Shown here: piece by piece, positions 1-6,262 of the stretch | Position numbering within the stretch: the first letter of the stretch is position 1 | Layout: the number at the start of each line of letters is the position of its first letter | Source: Candidatus Eiseniibacteriota bacterium | GTDB taxonomy: Bacteria > JAFGKV01 | Reading direction: 5' to 3' | Length of the DNA: 6,262 nucleotides | Assembly (NCBI GenBank): GCA_025453925.1 | Contig: JALOPK010000198.1 | Coordinates: forward strand, 1 to 6,262 | The notes under the pieces: model-generated | Seen by the model: the letters and a program-made list of their open reading frames with translations, nothing else | The model's database searches: none | Told to the model about the DNA's origin: nothing | Position numbers and translations under genes: made by a program

Positions 1-81
1 GAGAAGTACTCGGACAGCCGCTCCGTCTTCGCGCGATATCGCCCATCCAAGGGCGAGATCGCGCGGGAAGAGGCGATCTGA
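1..81 (+). CDS. C-terminal end of an unidentified protein (5' part outside window)
   Basis: An open frame enters from the left edge in frame 1 and stops at TGA (79-81), giving 26 residues that begin EKYSDSRSVF and end REEAI. About 22 of its 26 codons end in G or C, the codon bias expected of a real gene in this GC-rich genome. It ends 77 bp before the convergent purine operon ends, which is a sensible gene boundary. The tail is hydrophilic and charged, with no membrane segment. I do not recognise the family from so short a piece. Because it lies on the opposite strand it is not part of the purine operon. It could also be a chance open frame, since 26 codons is weak evidence. Confidence 0.5.
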   Translation, partial: EKYSDSRSVFARYRPSKGEIAREEAI

Positions 82-124
82 ACGGCAGTCATGGATGACG
101 GCCCGCGAGTGCGTTTTGTGGTTG

Positions 125-138
125 GGCGAATCTTCGCC
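125..138. terminator. Short hairpin in the convergent intergenic gap, possible terminator
   Basis: GGCGA (125-129) and TCGCC (134-138) form a perfect 5-bp inverted repeat around an ATCT loop, midway between the stop of the left-edge gene (81) and the stop of purCE (159). A hairpin here could end transcription from both sides. There is no T-run after it on either strand, and the stem is short, so it is at best a weak or factor-assisted terminator. Nothing else in 82-158 looks functional. Confidence 0.22.
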
Positions 139-158
139 AGCCCTCCCGGCGCGCGGGT

Positions 159-1553
159 TCACACGTCATGGGTGTCGCGGCGCGTCGCACGGTCTGCGGC
201 TCGAAGCTCTGACCGGGAGGCGTCGATCTCGGCAGCAAGTATTCTCTTGAGCCGTGGGAGGTTGAGGCTCCTGACGGCCGCCAGGGCCGCTGAGCGGGGG
301 TTCACCACCGTTGCCGCCGCCACTCCCGACGGCATCAGCAGTGAGGAGTTGATGTTGGCGAGGAAATCCGTCTGATCCTTGAACGGAGGACAGTTAATGA
401 CGGGGAGGGGCGTGTTGGCCGCCAGCGCGCCGCCGAGCCCGTTGGACATTCCCGCCACGGCGATGATGGCGCCCGGTTCGGCGGCATCGGAGTAGTCTCT
501 CAGGACCGTCGTCACATCCTCGGGGTTCTTGTGCGCCGAGACGACCCTGGTCTCGACGAACACCTCGTAGGGTTCCAGCGCGCTCACGATGCGCCCGCAA
601 TGATCGGCATCCTTCGGAGAGCCCATGATCACCGCAACGAAACCGTCGTGGATCAGCCCGTCTCGGGCCAGGTTGAGGCAGAGGCGCTGGGCGGGAGGAA
701 TCGAGGGCACGTCCAGCGTAGCGCCCGTGGTGACTTCGTAGATCGTCCGGTAGCGGCGACGGGCCTCGCTCACTACGTCGGCCGGCAGGGCCGAAGGCGT
801 CACCTCGGTCGCCCGCGTCTCCAGTAGGAATGCCCGGATGAACTCCTTGTCGAGACTCTCGGGCCGGGTCGAGTCTCGATCGTAGGAGTCGGCGCGCCAG
901 AAGCGTGACGAGTCTGGCGTGTGCAGCTCGTCGATGAGCATCAGCGTGCCGTCGCGAATGCCGAATTCGTACTTGGTATCAACCAGGAGAATCCCCTTTT
1001 CCGCCAGCGACGCGCGGCCGAACTCGAACAGCCGCCTGGCCGCATCGGTCATCTGTTCATAGATGGCGTCGGTGACCAGACCTGAGGCGACGATCTCGTA
1101 GGGCGTGATCTCGCGGTCGCTCTCCTCCTTGGTCGTCGGGGTGACGATCGGCTCGGGGAAGCGCCCATGACGCGACAGACCATCCGCCACCGTCACTCCT
1201 GAGAAGTTCCTCTTTCCCTGGGCGTACTGCCGCCACATGGAGCCGGTGAGGTAGCCTCTGACGATCATCTCGACGCGGATCGGGCTCACTTCCCGCACCA
1301 GCGACGCCTGTGGATCAACCACCCGGAGAAAGTGATTGGCCACGATATCCGTCGTGCGGGAGAACCAGAAGGCGGAGAGCCCGTTCAAGACGGCGCCCTT
1401 TTCGGGAATCGACGTGTCCAGCACGCGGTCGAAGGCCGAGACCCTGTCGGTGGTGATGATCAGGCGGGTGTCGCGGTCAACGCGAAAACTCTCCCTGACC
1501 TTACCGGAGTGGAGTCTGAGGAGCTGGGGAGTCCTGAAGTCGTCAAGCGTCAT
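159..1553 (-). CDS. purCE: Bifunctional SAICAR synthetase (PurC, Ade1 type) / class II AIR carboxylase (PurE) fusion
   Basis: A 464-residue fusion for two consecutive cytosolic steps: AIR to CAIR (PurE half), then CAIR plus aspartate and ATP to SAICAR (PurC half). The PurC half (about 8-280) resembles yeast Ade1: HSGKVRES (15-22, nucleotide loop), TTDRVSAFD (34-42), VRGYLTGSMW (98-107), VDTKYEFG (191-198) and DELHTPDSSRFW (208-219). A linker of about 25 residues leads to the PurE half (about 305-455): VAVIMGSPKDADHC (306-319), SAHKNPED (339-346), VAGMSNGLGGALAANTPLPVINCPP (366-390) and LMPSG (406-410). SAHK and AGxSNGLG, in place of the SAHR and AGGAAHLPGM of ordinary bacterial PurE, plus a charged C-terminal helix as in animal PAICS, mark class II, the form known to use CO2 directly without PurK. 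The frame runs through both domains without interruption. The ATG at 1553-1551 has a GAGG ribosome site and leaves the expected short leader before HSGKVRES. It is the last gene of the operon. Confidence 0.95.
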   Translation of the reverse strand: MTLDDFRTPQLLRLHSGKVRESFRVDRDTRLIITTDRVSAFDRVLDTSIPEKGAVLNGLSAFWFSRTTDIVANHFLRVVDPQASLVREVSPIRVEMIVRGYLTGSMWRQYAQGKRNFSGVTVADGLSRHGRFPEPIVTPTTKEESDREITPYEIVASGLVTDAIYEQMTDAARRLFEFGRASLAEKGILLVDTKYEFGIRDGTLMLIDELHTPDSSRFWRADSYDRDSTRPESLDKEFIRAFLLETRATEVTPSALPADVVSEARRRYRTIYEVTTGATLDVPSIPPAQRLCLNLARDGLIHDGFVAVIMGSPKDADHCGRIVSALEPYEVFVETRVVSAHKNPEDVTTVLRDYSDAAEPGAIIAVAGMSNGLGGALAANTPLPVINCPPFKDQTDFLANINSSLLMPSGVAAATVVNPRSAALAAVRSLNLPRLKRILAAEIDASRSELRAADRATRRDTHDV

Positions 1554-1559
1554 GGTTTG

Positions 1560-1563
1560 CCTC
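1560..1563 (-). promoter_or_regulatory. Ribosome binding site of purCE in the 54-bp purH-purCE gap
   Basis: On the minus strand GAGG lies six bases before the ATG at 1553-1551. The gap 1554-1607 is the only true spacer inside the operon. It shows no clear hairpin with a T-run and no convincing promoter, so purCE is probably read from the upstream transcript but starts translation independently, unlike purQ and purH, which overlap their upstream neighbours. Confidence 0.6.
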
Positions 1564-1607
1564 GCTGGTGTGCCGTTTCGCAGTGTCGTGGGTCTCCATG
1601 GCGGGGC

Positions 1608-3242
1608 TCAATGCCGGAAGTGGCGGATGCCTGAGAACACCATGGCAACGCCGTGATTGTCCGCGCGCTGAATCACTGCCGCATCGCGCATCGATCCACC
1701 CGGCTGCACCACCAGCCGGATCCCGGCCCGCGCGCATGCGTCGACGTTGTCCGGGAAGGGGAAGAAACCGTCGGACACCAGCACGGCGCATCCAAGCTGA
1801 TCGCGCACATAGTCAGCCTGCGCGACCGGATCCGGGCATTCCCGCGCCAGGTTCTCCCGGCACTTGCTCAGCGCCAGCTCGATGGAGCAGACGCGGTTGG
1901 GCTGACCGCAGCCCATCCCCATCAGCTGGCAGGCGCCCCCGGGGAGTCTGCGGGCCACGGCGATGCCGTTGGACGCGATCTGCCGGACCGCGACGAGCGC
2001 GAACTCGATGAGCGGCCGGTCAAGATCCCGCGAGACGCCCCCCACGGTCCTGAGTTCATTGCAGAGGGATCCATCGGCGTCCTGAACCAGCGCGGTGTGC
2101 ATGGCCAGGCGCATCTCTCGGGAGGCCGCCAGGTTCTCGGGCGGTGTGACCACCACCCGAAGGTTTGGATGAGACGTGAGATAGCCGAGAGCTTCATCGT
2201 CGAAGGCGGGGGCCGCAATCACCTCGAGGAACTTGCGCCTCGCCCTGTCAGGGGAGGTGAGCTCGAGGAACTCAACCGTCGGGCGGCTGACGGGCGTGTT
2301 GAATGCCACGACCGAGCCGAACGCGGAGACGGGGTCGCCTTCCCAGGCCAGTTCGAAGGCCTGTCGCTGGTCGCCGGCGGTGGCCATCCCGCAGGGGTTG
2401 GTGTGCTTCACGACGGACACGGCATGCGCCCCAAGATCACGCACCGCTTCCAGAGCGCGCTGCATGTCGACGAGATTGTTGAAGGATAGCTCCTTGCCGT
2501 GGAGCACCTGGCAGTCACAAAGGGCGTGCGAGGCACCTCGGACTCGGTACACCATTGCCCGCTGATGGGGGTTCTCTCCGTAGCGGGGCGCCCGGCCGCC
2601 CTCCAGGGCGAGCCGCATGGTCATTCGCCCGGCCAGTGAATCCAGTGCCGTCGTGATGTCGGACTCGTAGTCGGCGCTGAGAGCGAAGGCGGTGCGCATC
2701 AACGCAAGGCGGGTCTCCAGGGTCAGCGCGCCGTTCTGCCGTTGCAGCTCCTGAATGATGGCGGGGTAGTCCCGCGGGTCGCACACCACGGCAACGAAGC
2801 GCGCGTTCTTGGCGGCGGCTCTGACCATGGTAGGACCCCCAATGTCGATGTACTCGACCAGTCCATCGAGGTCCAGGCCCCTGGCGGCGGCAGAGCCGAA
2901 GGGGTAGAACGTGCAGACCACCATGTCGATGGGCTGGACTCCGAGGCGAGCGGCCTCCTCGGCATGACGCTCCCGGTGGAACAGCAGCGAAGAGGCGAGA
3001 CTGAAGGAGATGGTCTTCATCCGGCCGTCGAAGGCGGCCGGATTGCCCGTCACCGCCGAGACATCGGTGGTAGGTATGCCGGCCGCCGCCAGATAGTCCC
3101 GCGTTCCACCGCTGGAAATCAGCTCACATCCGAATGAAGCAAGGCAGCGGGCGAGGTCGTCGATTCCGGTCTTGTCATAGGTGCTCAGGAGTGCGCGGCG
3201 CACCGGGCGCGGTGGAACGTCAGGCAGAGGTGAGTCGTTCAT
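1608..3242 (-). CDS. purH: Bifunctional AICAR transformylase / IMP cyclohydrolase
   Basis: This 544-residue cytosolic enzyme carries out the last two steps to IMP: formylation of AICAR with 10-formyl-tetrahydrofolate, then ring closure. The N-terminal cyclohydrolase domain (about 14-200) shows ALLSTYDKTGI (17-27), SSGGT (43-47), GRMKT (73-77), FYPF (112-115), IDIGG (132-136) and AAAKN (142-146), keeping the Lys, Tyr, Asp and Lys of the known active site. The transformylase domain (about 205-544) shows RYGENPHQ (220-227), KELSFNNL (250-257), the catalytic VKHTNPCG (278-285), DPVSAFGS (303-310), SNG (424-426), FFPFPD (493-498), QPGGSMRD (513-520) and the terminal RHFRH. The canonical HPxVHxGIL after GRxKT is replaced by SFSLASSLLF (79-88), a divergent form. 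Length is close to the usual 510-590. The ATG overlaps the purQ stop as ATGA; GGAG at 3254-3257 is a somewhat distant ribosome site, so translational coupling to purQ is likely. A GTG at residue 14 is a less likely alternative start. Confidence 0.97.
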   Translation of the reverse strand: MNDSPLPDVPPRPVRRALLSTYDKTGIDDLARCLASFGCELISSGGTRDYLAAAGIPTTDVSAVTGNPAAFDGRMKTISFSLASSLLFHRERHAEEAARLGVQPIDMVVCTFYPFGSAAARGLDLDGLVEYIDIGGPTMVRAAAKNARFVAVVCDPRDYPAIIQELQRQNGALTLETRLALMRTAFALSADYESDITTALDSLAGRMTMRLALEGGRAPRYGENPHQRAMVYRVRGASHALCDCQVLHGKELSFNNLVDMQRALEAVRDLGAHAVSVVKHTNPCGMATAGDQRQAFELAWEGDPVSAFGSVVAFNTPVSRPTVEFLELTSPDRARRKFLEVIAAPAFDDEALGYLTSHPNLRVVVTPPENLAASREMRLAMHTALVQDADGSLCNELRTVGGVSRDLDRPLIEFALVAVRQIASNGIAVARRLPGGACQLMGMGCGQPNRVCSIELALSKCRENLARECPDPVAQADYVRDQLGCAVLVSDGFFPFPDNVDACARAGIRLVVQPGGSMRDAAVIQRADNHGVAMVFSGIRHFRH

Positions 3243-4048
3243 CGGTTCAGGTGCTCCACGATGTTGCGGAAGATCGCCAGGCCCGCTCCTTCGTCCGAGG
3301 ATGCCTCCGCGATCTTCCTGCCCCAGTCAGGATGATGGTAGATCGACACGTGGGCCTCCGGATGAGGCATCATGCCCAGGATCTGGCCGGTCACGTCGGT
3401 CAATCCTGCACACGCCAGCTCGGACCCGTTGGGGTTCAACGGATAGTCGTCGGTGGGCATGCCCGCCGCATCGCAGTATGAGAGGCAGTTGAGACCGTTC
3501 TCCAGAATGCTCCGCCTGATGCCCTCGTCGCGGATGATCAGCCGCCCCTCACCGTGCCGAACGGGAAGGTCGATGGCGCTGATTCCCCAGAGGAACGGTG
3601 TTCGCCACGGCACCGCGGCGGTGCAGCGACACCAGCGGTCTTCGAATCTTCCCGAGCGGTTGGCGGCCAGAGTGACCTCCTGCTCCATGCGTCCGCGGGT
3701 ATTGGGCAGAAGCCCCATCTTCACCAGGATCTGGAAGCCGTTGCAGATTCCGATGACGTGGTTCCCATCCGCCAGGAAGCGCTCCAGACGATCGCGGAAC
3801 AAGGTGCCAGACCGGGTTCGCCGGTGAAGGAGCTTGTTTGCCAGTGCTTTACCCGCGCCAAGATCATCGCCGAAGGAAAAACCCCCGGGAAAGGCCAGAA
3901 CGTTGAAGTCCACCAATGAGCATCGCTCGTCGAACAGGTCGTTCACGTGCACGATCTCCGAGTCGCCGCCGGCCAGGCGGAAGGCCGCGGCCGTCTCCTC
4001 CTCGCAGTTGATGCCGAGACCGGTGAGCACGAGCGCTCGCGCTCTCAC
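3239..4048 (-). CDS. purQ: FGAM synthase, glutamine amidotransferase subunit PurQ
   Basis: PurQ hydrolyses glutamine and passes ammonia to PurL for FGAR to FGAM. It is a single class I glutamine amidotransferase domain. Visible motifs are FPGGFSFGDDLGAGKALANK (53-72), the nucleophile elbow GICNGFQIL with Cys102 (100-108), PVRHGEG (162-168), YPLNPNGS (202-209) and GMMPHPE with catalytic His229 and Glu231 (225-231). At 269 residues it is longer than the Bacillus type (about 227); its HGEGR and terminal IFRN stretches resemble the amidotransferase domain of large one-chain FGAM synthases. I chose the GTG at 4048-4046: it leaves only six residues before the first beta strand (LVLTGLGIN), overlaps the purL stop as GTGA, and has GAGGTG four bases upstream. 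The frame stays open to an upstream ATG (4174), but that 42-residue addition lies inside purL and resembles no PurQ. The 4-bp overlap fits coupled synthesis of the two subunits. Confidence 0.95.
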   Translation of the reverse strand: MRARALVLTGLGINCEEETAAAFRLAGGDSEIVHVNDLFDERCSLVDFNVLAFPGGFSFGDDLGAGKALANKLLHRRTRSGTLFRDRLERFLADGNHVIGICNGFQILVKMGLLPNTRGRMEQEVTLAANRSGRFEDRWCRCTAAVPWRTPFLWGISAIDLPVRHGEGRLIIRDEGIRRSILENGLNCLSYCDAAGMPTDDYPLNPNGSELACAGLTDVTGQILGMMPHPEAHVSIYHHPDWGRKIAEASSDEGAGLAIFRNIVEHLNR

Positions 4049-6262
4049 AGCACACCTCGAAGTCCCATGCTCCAGCGGTCGGCAACGTCCGTGAGGCAGA
4101 GATCCACCAACGGCTCGATGCCCCAGAGAAGGACCAGCCTGTCGGATCCCGTGACTTCGCCAAGGAACATGCAATCGTCGCCCAGAAGCCTCTCGAAGGC
4201 CGCGCAGTCCCTGGGCGCCACCGATACCACAAACCGCGAATGTGACTCGGAGAACAGCGCTCCCTCGGGATCAAGGCCCGTGGTTTCGACATCGGCACGG
4301 ATCCCCAGTCCGCTGCCGATGGCCGCTTCGGCCAGGGCCACGGCAAGGCCGCCGTCGGAGATGTCGTGGCACGATGCCGGCAACCGCTTCCGGTGGGCAT
4401 CGCTCAATGCTCGGTAGATCCGGCTGGCGTCATCTCTCCGTACTCGGGGCACCGACGCGCCCACCTCGTCGAACAGCCGGAAGAACTCCGAGGCGCCCAG
4501 CTCGCGGTGGGTGCGCCCTACGAGGTAGATCCTGTCACCGGGCCTCTTGAATTCCGAGGTGGTGACGAGGCGAATATCCTCGATGCCGGAGACCATTGAG
4601 TAGAGCACCGTGGGCGGCACCGAGATCTTCACGCCGTCTCGGAGCAGATCGTTCTTCATGCTGTCCTTCCCCGAGGTCAGGGGAATGCCGAAGAACGTCG
4701 ACATGTCGTAGAGCGCCTCGCACATGCGCACCAGTTTTCCGAGCTTCACCTTGCCATCAGGATTGGTCACGGGATGGTACGCGGAGTCCGGTACGCAGAA
4801 GTTGTCGTTCACGGACCAGAAGGGCAGGCCGGTGTCCGGGTCAGGCAGCCGGCCGCCGACAGCGATGATGCCGCGCAGGGCCTCGTCGAACGCACCGGCG
4901 GACATCTGATACGGATCAATGTCGCCATAGCGGGGGAGAATGCCATTCGACACCGCGATCCCGGCATAGGAATCGAATCCCAGCCTCAGCACGGCGGCGT
5001 CCTGGGGGGCGCGGCCGGCAGGCCCCATCAGCGGCTTCACCACGGTCCGCGCTTTCACCTCATGGTCGTAACGCCGGATCACCTCTTCACGGGAGCAGAT
5101 GTTCAAGCTCCCCATCAACCGGAGAAGCGTTTCTCCGTAATCGCTGATCGGGGAGAGAATGGGGTCGCACCCCTGAGGCCGGCCCCATTCCGCCTCGAGA
5201 TGTTTGCGGGGGACTCCATCGTGGAGGAATCCAAGGTCCAGAAACGCCACCCGTTGGTCGGCAAAGCGCACGTCCAGCATGCCCGAGGCCCGGAAGACGC
5301 CGATGTCCGTTGCCTCGACCTCGAATCGAGCCGCGAGTTCGCGGAGAGGCTCCAGGTCCTCCGGCCGGACTACCAGCGTCATCCGCTCCTGCGACTCGGA
5401 GAGGAAGATCTCCCAGGGAGCGAGCCCGGGGTACTTCAGCGGCACGTTCTGGAGGTGCACCTCGGCCCCTCCACTGAGCCTGGCCAGTTCCCCCACCGAC
5501 GAGGAGAGCCCCCCCGCGCCGTTATCGGTCGAGCATCGCACCAGGCCTTCGACGCAGGCCCGTTCCAGGAAGTCCGCCAGGTTCTTCTGCGTGATGGGGC
5601 TTCCGATCTGAACGGCCGAGCGGGGTGAATGCTCGCCGATCTCCAGCGACGAGAACGTCGCGCCATGAATGCCGTCCCTGCCCACGCGCCCTCCGGCCAT
5701 GACGATCCGGTCACCGGGCTCGACGTGTTTCTCCCAGGAGGGTCTCCCGTTGTACTCCGCGGGCATCAGTGCGCCCGTGCCGCAGAACACCAGCGGTTTT
5801 CCCATGAAACGCGCGTCGAAGACGATGGCGCCGTTCACGGTGGGGATTCCCGACTTGTTGCCTCCGTCCTCTATGCCCTTCACCACGCCTGCCATGATCC
5901 GGCGGGGGTGGAGCTGTCCCGTGAGCAGCTTCCCTTGGTAGCCCGGGTCGCCGAAGCAGAGCACATCGGTATTGAACAGGCACCGTGCGCCGCCGACCCC
6001 TGTGCCCATCGGGTCGCGGTTGACGCCCACGATGCCGGTGAGCGCACCGCCATACGGATCCAACGCGGAAGGTGAGTTGTGCGTCTCAACCTTCCACACC
6101 AGCACGCGGTCGTCGTCAACCCGCACCGCCCCGGCGTTGTCGGAGAACACGCTCAGGAGCCATGACGCTCCCGTCCGGTCCAGTCTCTCCCTGACGACGT
6201 CCGTGGCGCCACGGATGAAGGTGGAGAAAAGCGAGTCCACCGTGCGCACTCCACCGTCGTCA
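4045..6262 (-). CDS. purL: FGAM synthase, synthetase subunit PurL (N-terminus outside window)
   Basis: PurL binds FGAR and ATP and makes FGAM with ammonia from PurQ. The last 738 residues are visible, and the frame is open to the right edge (DDGGVRTVDSLF...), so the GTG at 6249-6247 is internal and the true start lies outside. It has duplicated AIR-synthase-like halves. In visible numbering, the first half shows DNAGAV (41-46) and KVETHNSPSALDPYGGALTG (57-76), followed by GVNRDPMGTG and STDNGAGGLSSS. The second half shows FDSYAGIAVSNG, LTSGKDSMKND, CHDISDGGLAVALAEAA (about 631-647) and FSESHSRFVV (about 670-679). With 738 residues still lacking the N-terminal part, the protein is longer than Bacillus PurL (about 740 in full). 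SGKDSM is typical of the large one-chain enzyme, yet the chain ends (MGLRGVL) without an amidotransferase domain, which purQ supplies. The missing part may include a fused PurS domain, as in PurSL proteins of some deltaproteobacteria; this cannot be tested here. Confidence 0.95.
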   Translation of the reverse strand, partial: DDGGVRTVDSLFSTFIRGATDVVRERLDRTGASWLLSVFSDNAGAVRVDDDRVLVWKVETHNSPSALDPYGGALTGIVGVNRDPMGTGVGGARCLFNTDVLCFGDPGYQGKLLTGQLHPRRIMAGVVKGIEDGGNKSGIPTVNGAIVFDARFMGKPLVFCGTGALMPAEYNGRPSWEKHVEPGDRIVMAGGRVGRDGIHGATFSSLEIGEHSPRSAVQIGSPITQKNLADFLERACVEGLVRCSTDNGAGGLSSSVGELARLSGGAEVHLQNVPLKYPGLAPWEIFLSESQERMTLVVRPEDLEPLRELAARFEVEATDIGVFRASGMLDVRFADQRVAFLDLGFLHDGVPRKHLEAEWGRPQGCDPILSPISDYGETLLRLMGSLNICSREEVIRRYDHEVKARTVVKPLMGPAGRAPQDAAVLRLGFDSYAGIAVSNGILPRYGDIDPYQMSAGAFDEALRGIIAVGGRLPDPDTGLPFWSVNDNFCVPDSAYHPVTNPDGKVKLGKLVRMCEALYDMSTFFGIPLTSGKDSMKNDLLRDGVKISVPPTVLYSMVSGIEDIRLVTTSEFKRPGDRIYLVGRTHRELGASEFFRLFDEVGASVPRVRRDDASRIYRALSDAHRKRLPASCHDISDGGLAVALAEAAIGSGLGIRADVETTGLDPEGALFSESHSRFVVSVAPRDCAAFERLLGDDCMFLGEVTGSDRLVLLWGIEPLVDLCLTDVADRWSMGLRGVL
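4053..4058 (-). promoter_or_regulatory. Ribosome binding site fixing the GTG start of purQ
   Basis: On the minus strand GAGGTG, a good Shine-Dalgarno match, lies four bases before GTG (4048-4046), inside the last codons of purL. It supports the GTG as the real purQ start rather than the ATG about 126 bases further upstream. Confidence 0.6.

Noticed and set aside
91-375. A 94-codon plus-strand open frame starting in the convergent gap
   Set aside because: Most of it is antisense to the PurE half of purCE, and the translation is R/A/S-rich with no recognisable motif. I see no ribosome site that would argue for it.
1554-1607. A possible terminator, promoter or riboswitch between purH and purCE
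   Set aside because: Only 54 bp, with no T-run hairpin, no clear -10/-35 pair, and far too short for a purine riboswitch. Only the ribosome site is supported.
1653-2489. A 278-codon open frame on the plus strand opposite purH
   Set aside because: It is antisense to the conserved transformylase domain, has low-complexity composition and no domain, so it is a shadow frame.
4049-4174. An upstream extension of purQ to an ATG at 4174
   Set aside because: The added 42 residues lie in the coding end of purL in another frame and resemble no PurQ. The GTG at 4048 has a good ribosome site and a typical 4-bp overlap.
4774-5628. A 284-codon open frame on the plus strand opposite purL
   Set aside because: It lies wholly antisense to conserved purL motifs, its translation is rich in H, R, G and P with no recognisable domain, and such frames arise readily opposite GC-rich genes.
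6247-6249. GTG as the start of purL
   Set aside because: The frame is open to the window edge, and the sequence just after it belongs to the middle of the protein. The N-terminal helix and substrate-binding regions of PurL are missing, so the true start is outside.

Overview
This window is a compact block of de novo purine biosynthesis genes from a GC-rich bacterium. No ribosomal or other phylogenetic marker is present, so the organism cannot be named. The combination of a separate 269-residue PurQ, a PurL with the KVETHNSPSALDPYGG motif, a divergent PurH and a PurC-PurE fusion carrying an animal-type (class II) PurE half suggests a less-studied phylum, perhaps near the deltaproteobacterial or FCB-like lineages. 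That placement is a weak inference.

Layout: four genes lie head to tail on the minus strand and are read from the right edge leftwards. They are purL (4045-6262, its 5' part cut off by the window edge), purQ (3239-4048), purH (1608-3242) and a purC-purE fusion (159-1553). purL/purQ overlap by 4 bp (GTGA) and purQ/purH by 4 bp (ATGA). purH and purCE are separated by 54 bp with a ribosome binding site and no visible terminator. This reads as one transcription unit whose promoter lies outside the window. At the left edge, bases 1-81 appear to be the last 26 codons of a plus-strand gene that converges on the operon. The 77 bp between the two gene ends hold one short hairpin and nothing else I can support.

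How the genes work together: PurL with PurQ converts FGAR to FGAM using glutamine and ATP. The next step to AIR (PurM) is not encoded here. The PurCE protein then carries out two consecutive steps: carboxylation of AIR to CAIR by the PurE domain, and ATP-dependent ligation of aspartate to give SAICAR by the PurC domain. PurB (not seen) would release AICAR, and bifunctional PurH finishes the route to IMP. PurF, PurD, PurN, PurM, PurB and any PurK are absent from the window and could lie upstream or elsewhere.

The main point of interest is the PurC-PurE fusion. Its domain order and class II PurE signatures parallel animal PAICS, but its PurC half is of the yeast Ade1 type, unlike that of PAICS. 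I see no mobile element, CRISPR array, RNA gene or defence-like system. The long open frames on the plus strand opposite these genes look like shadows caused by GC-rich codon use.
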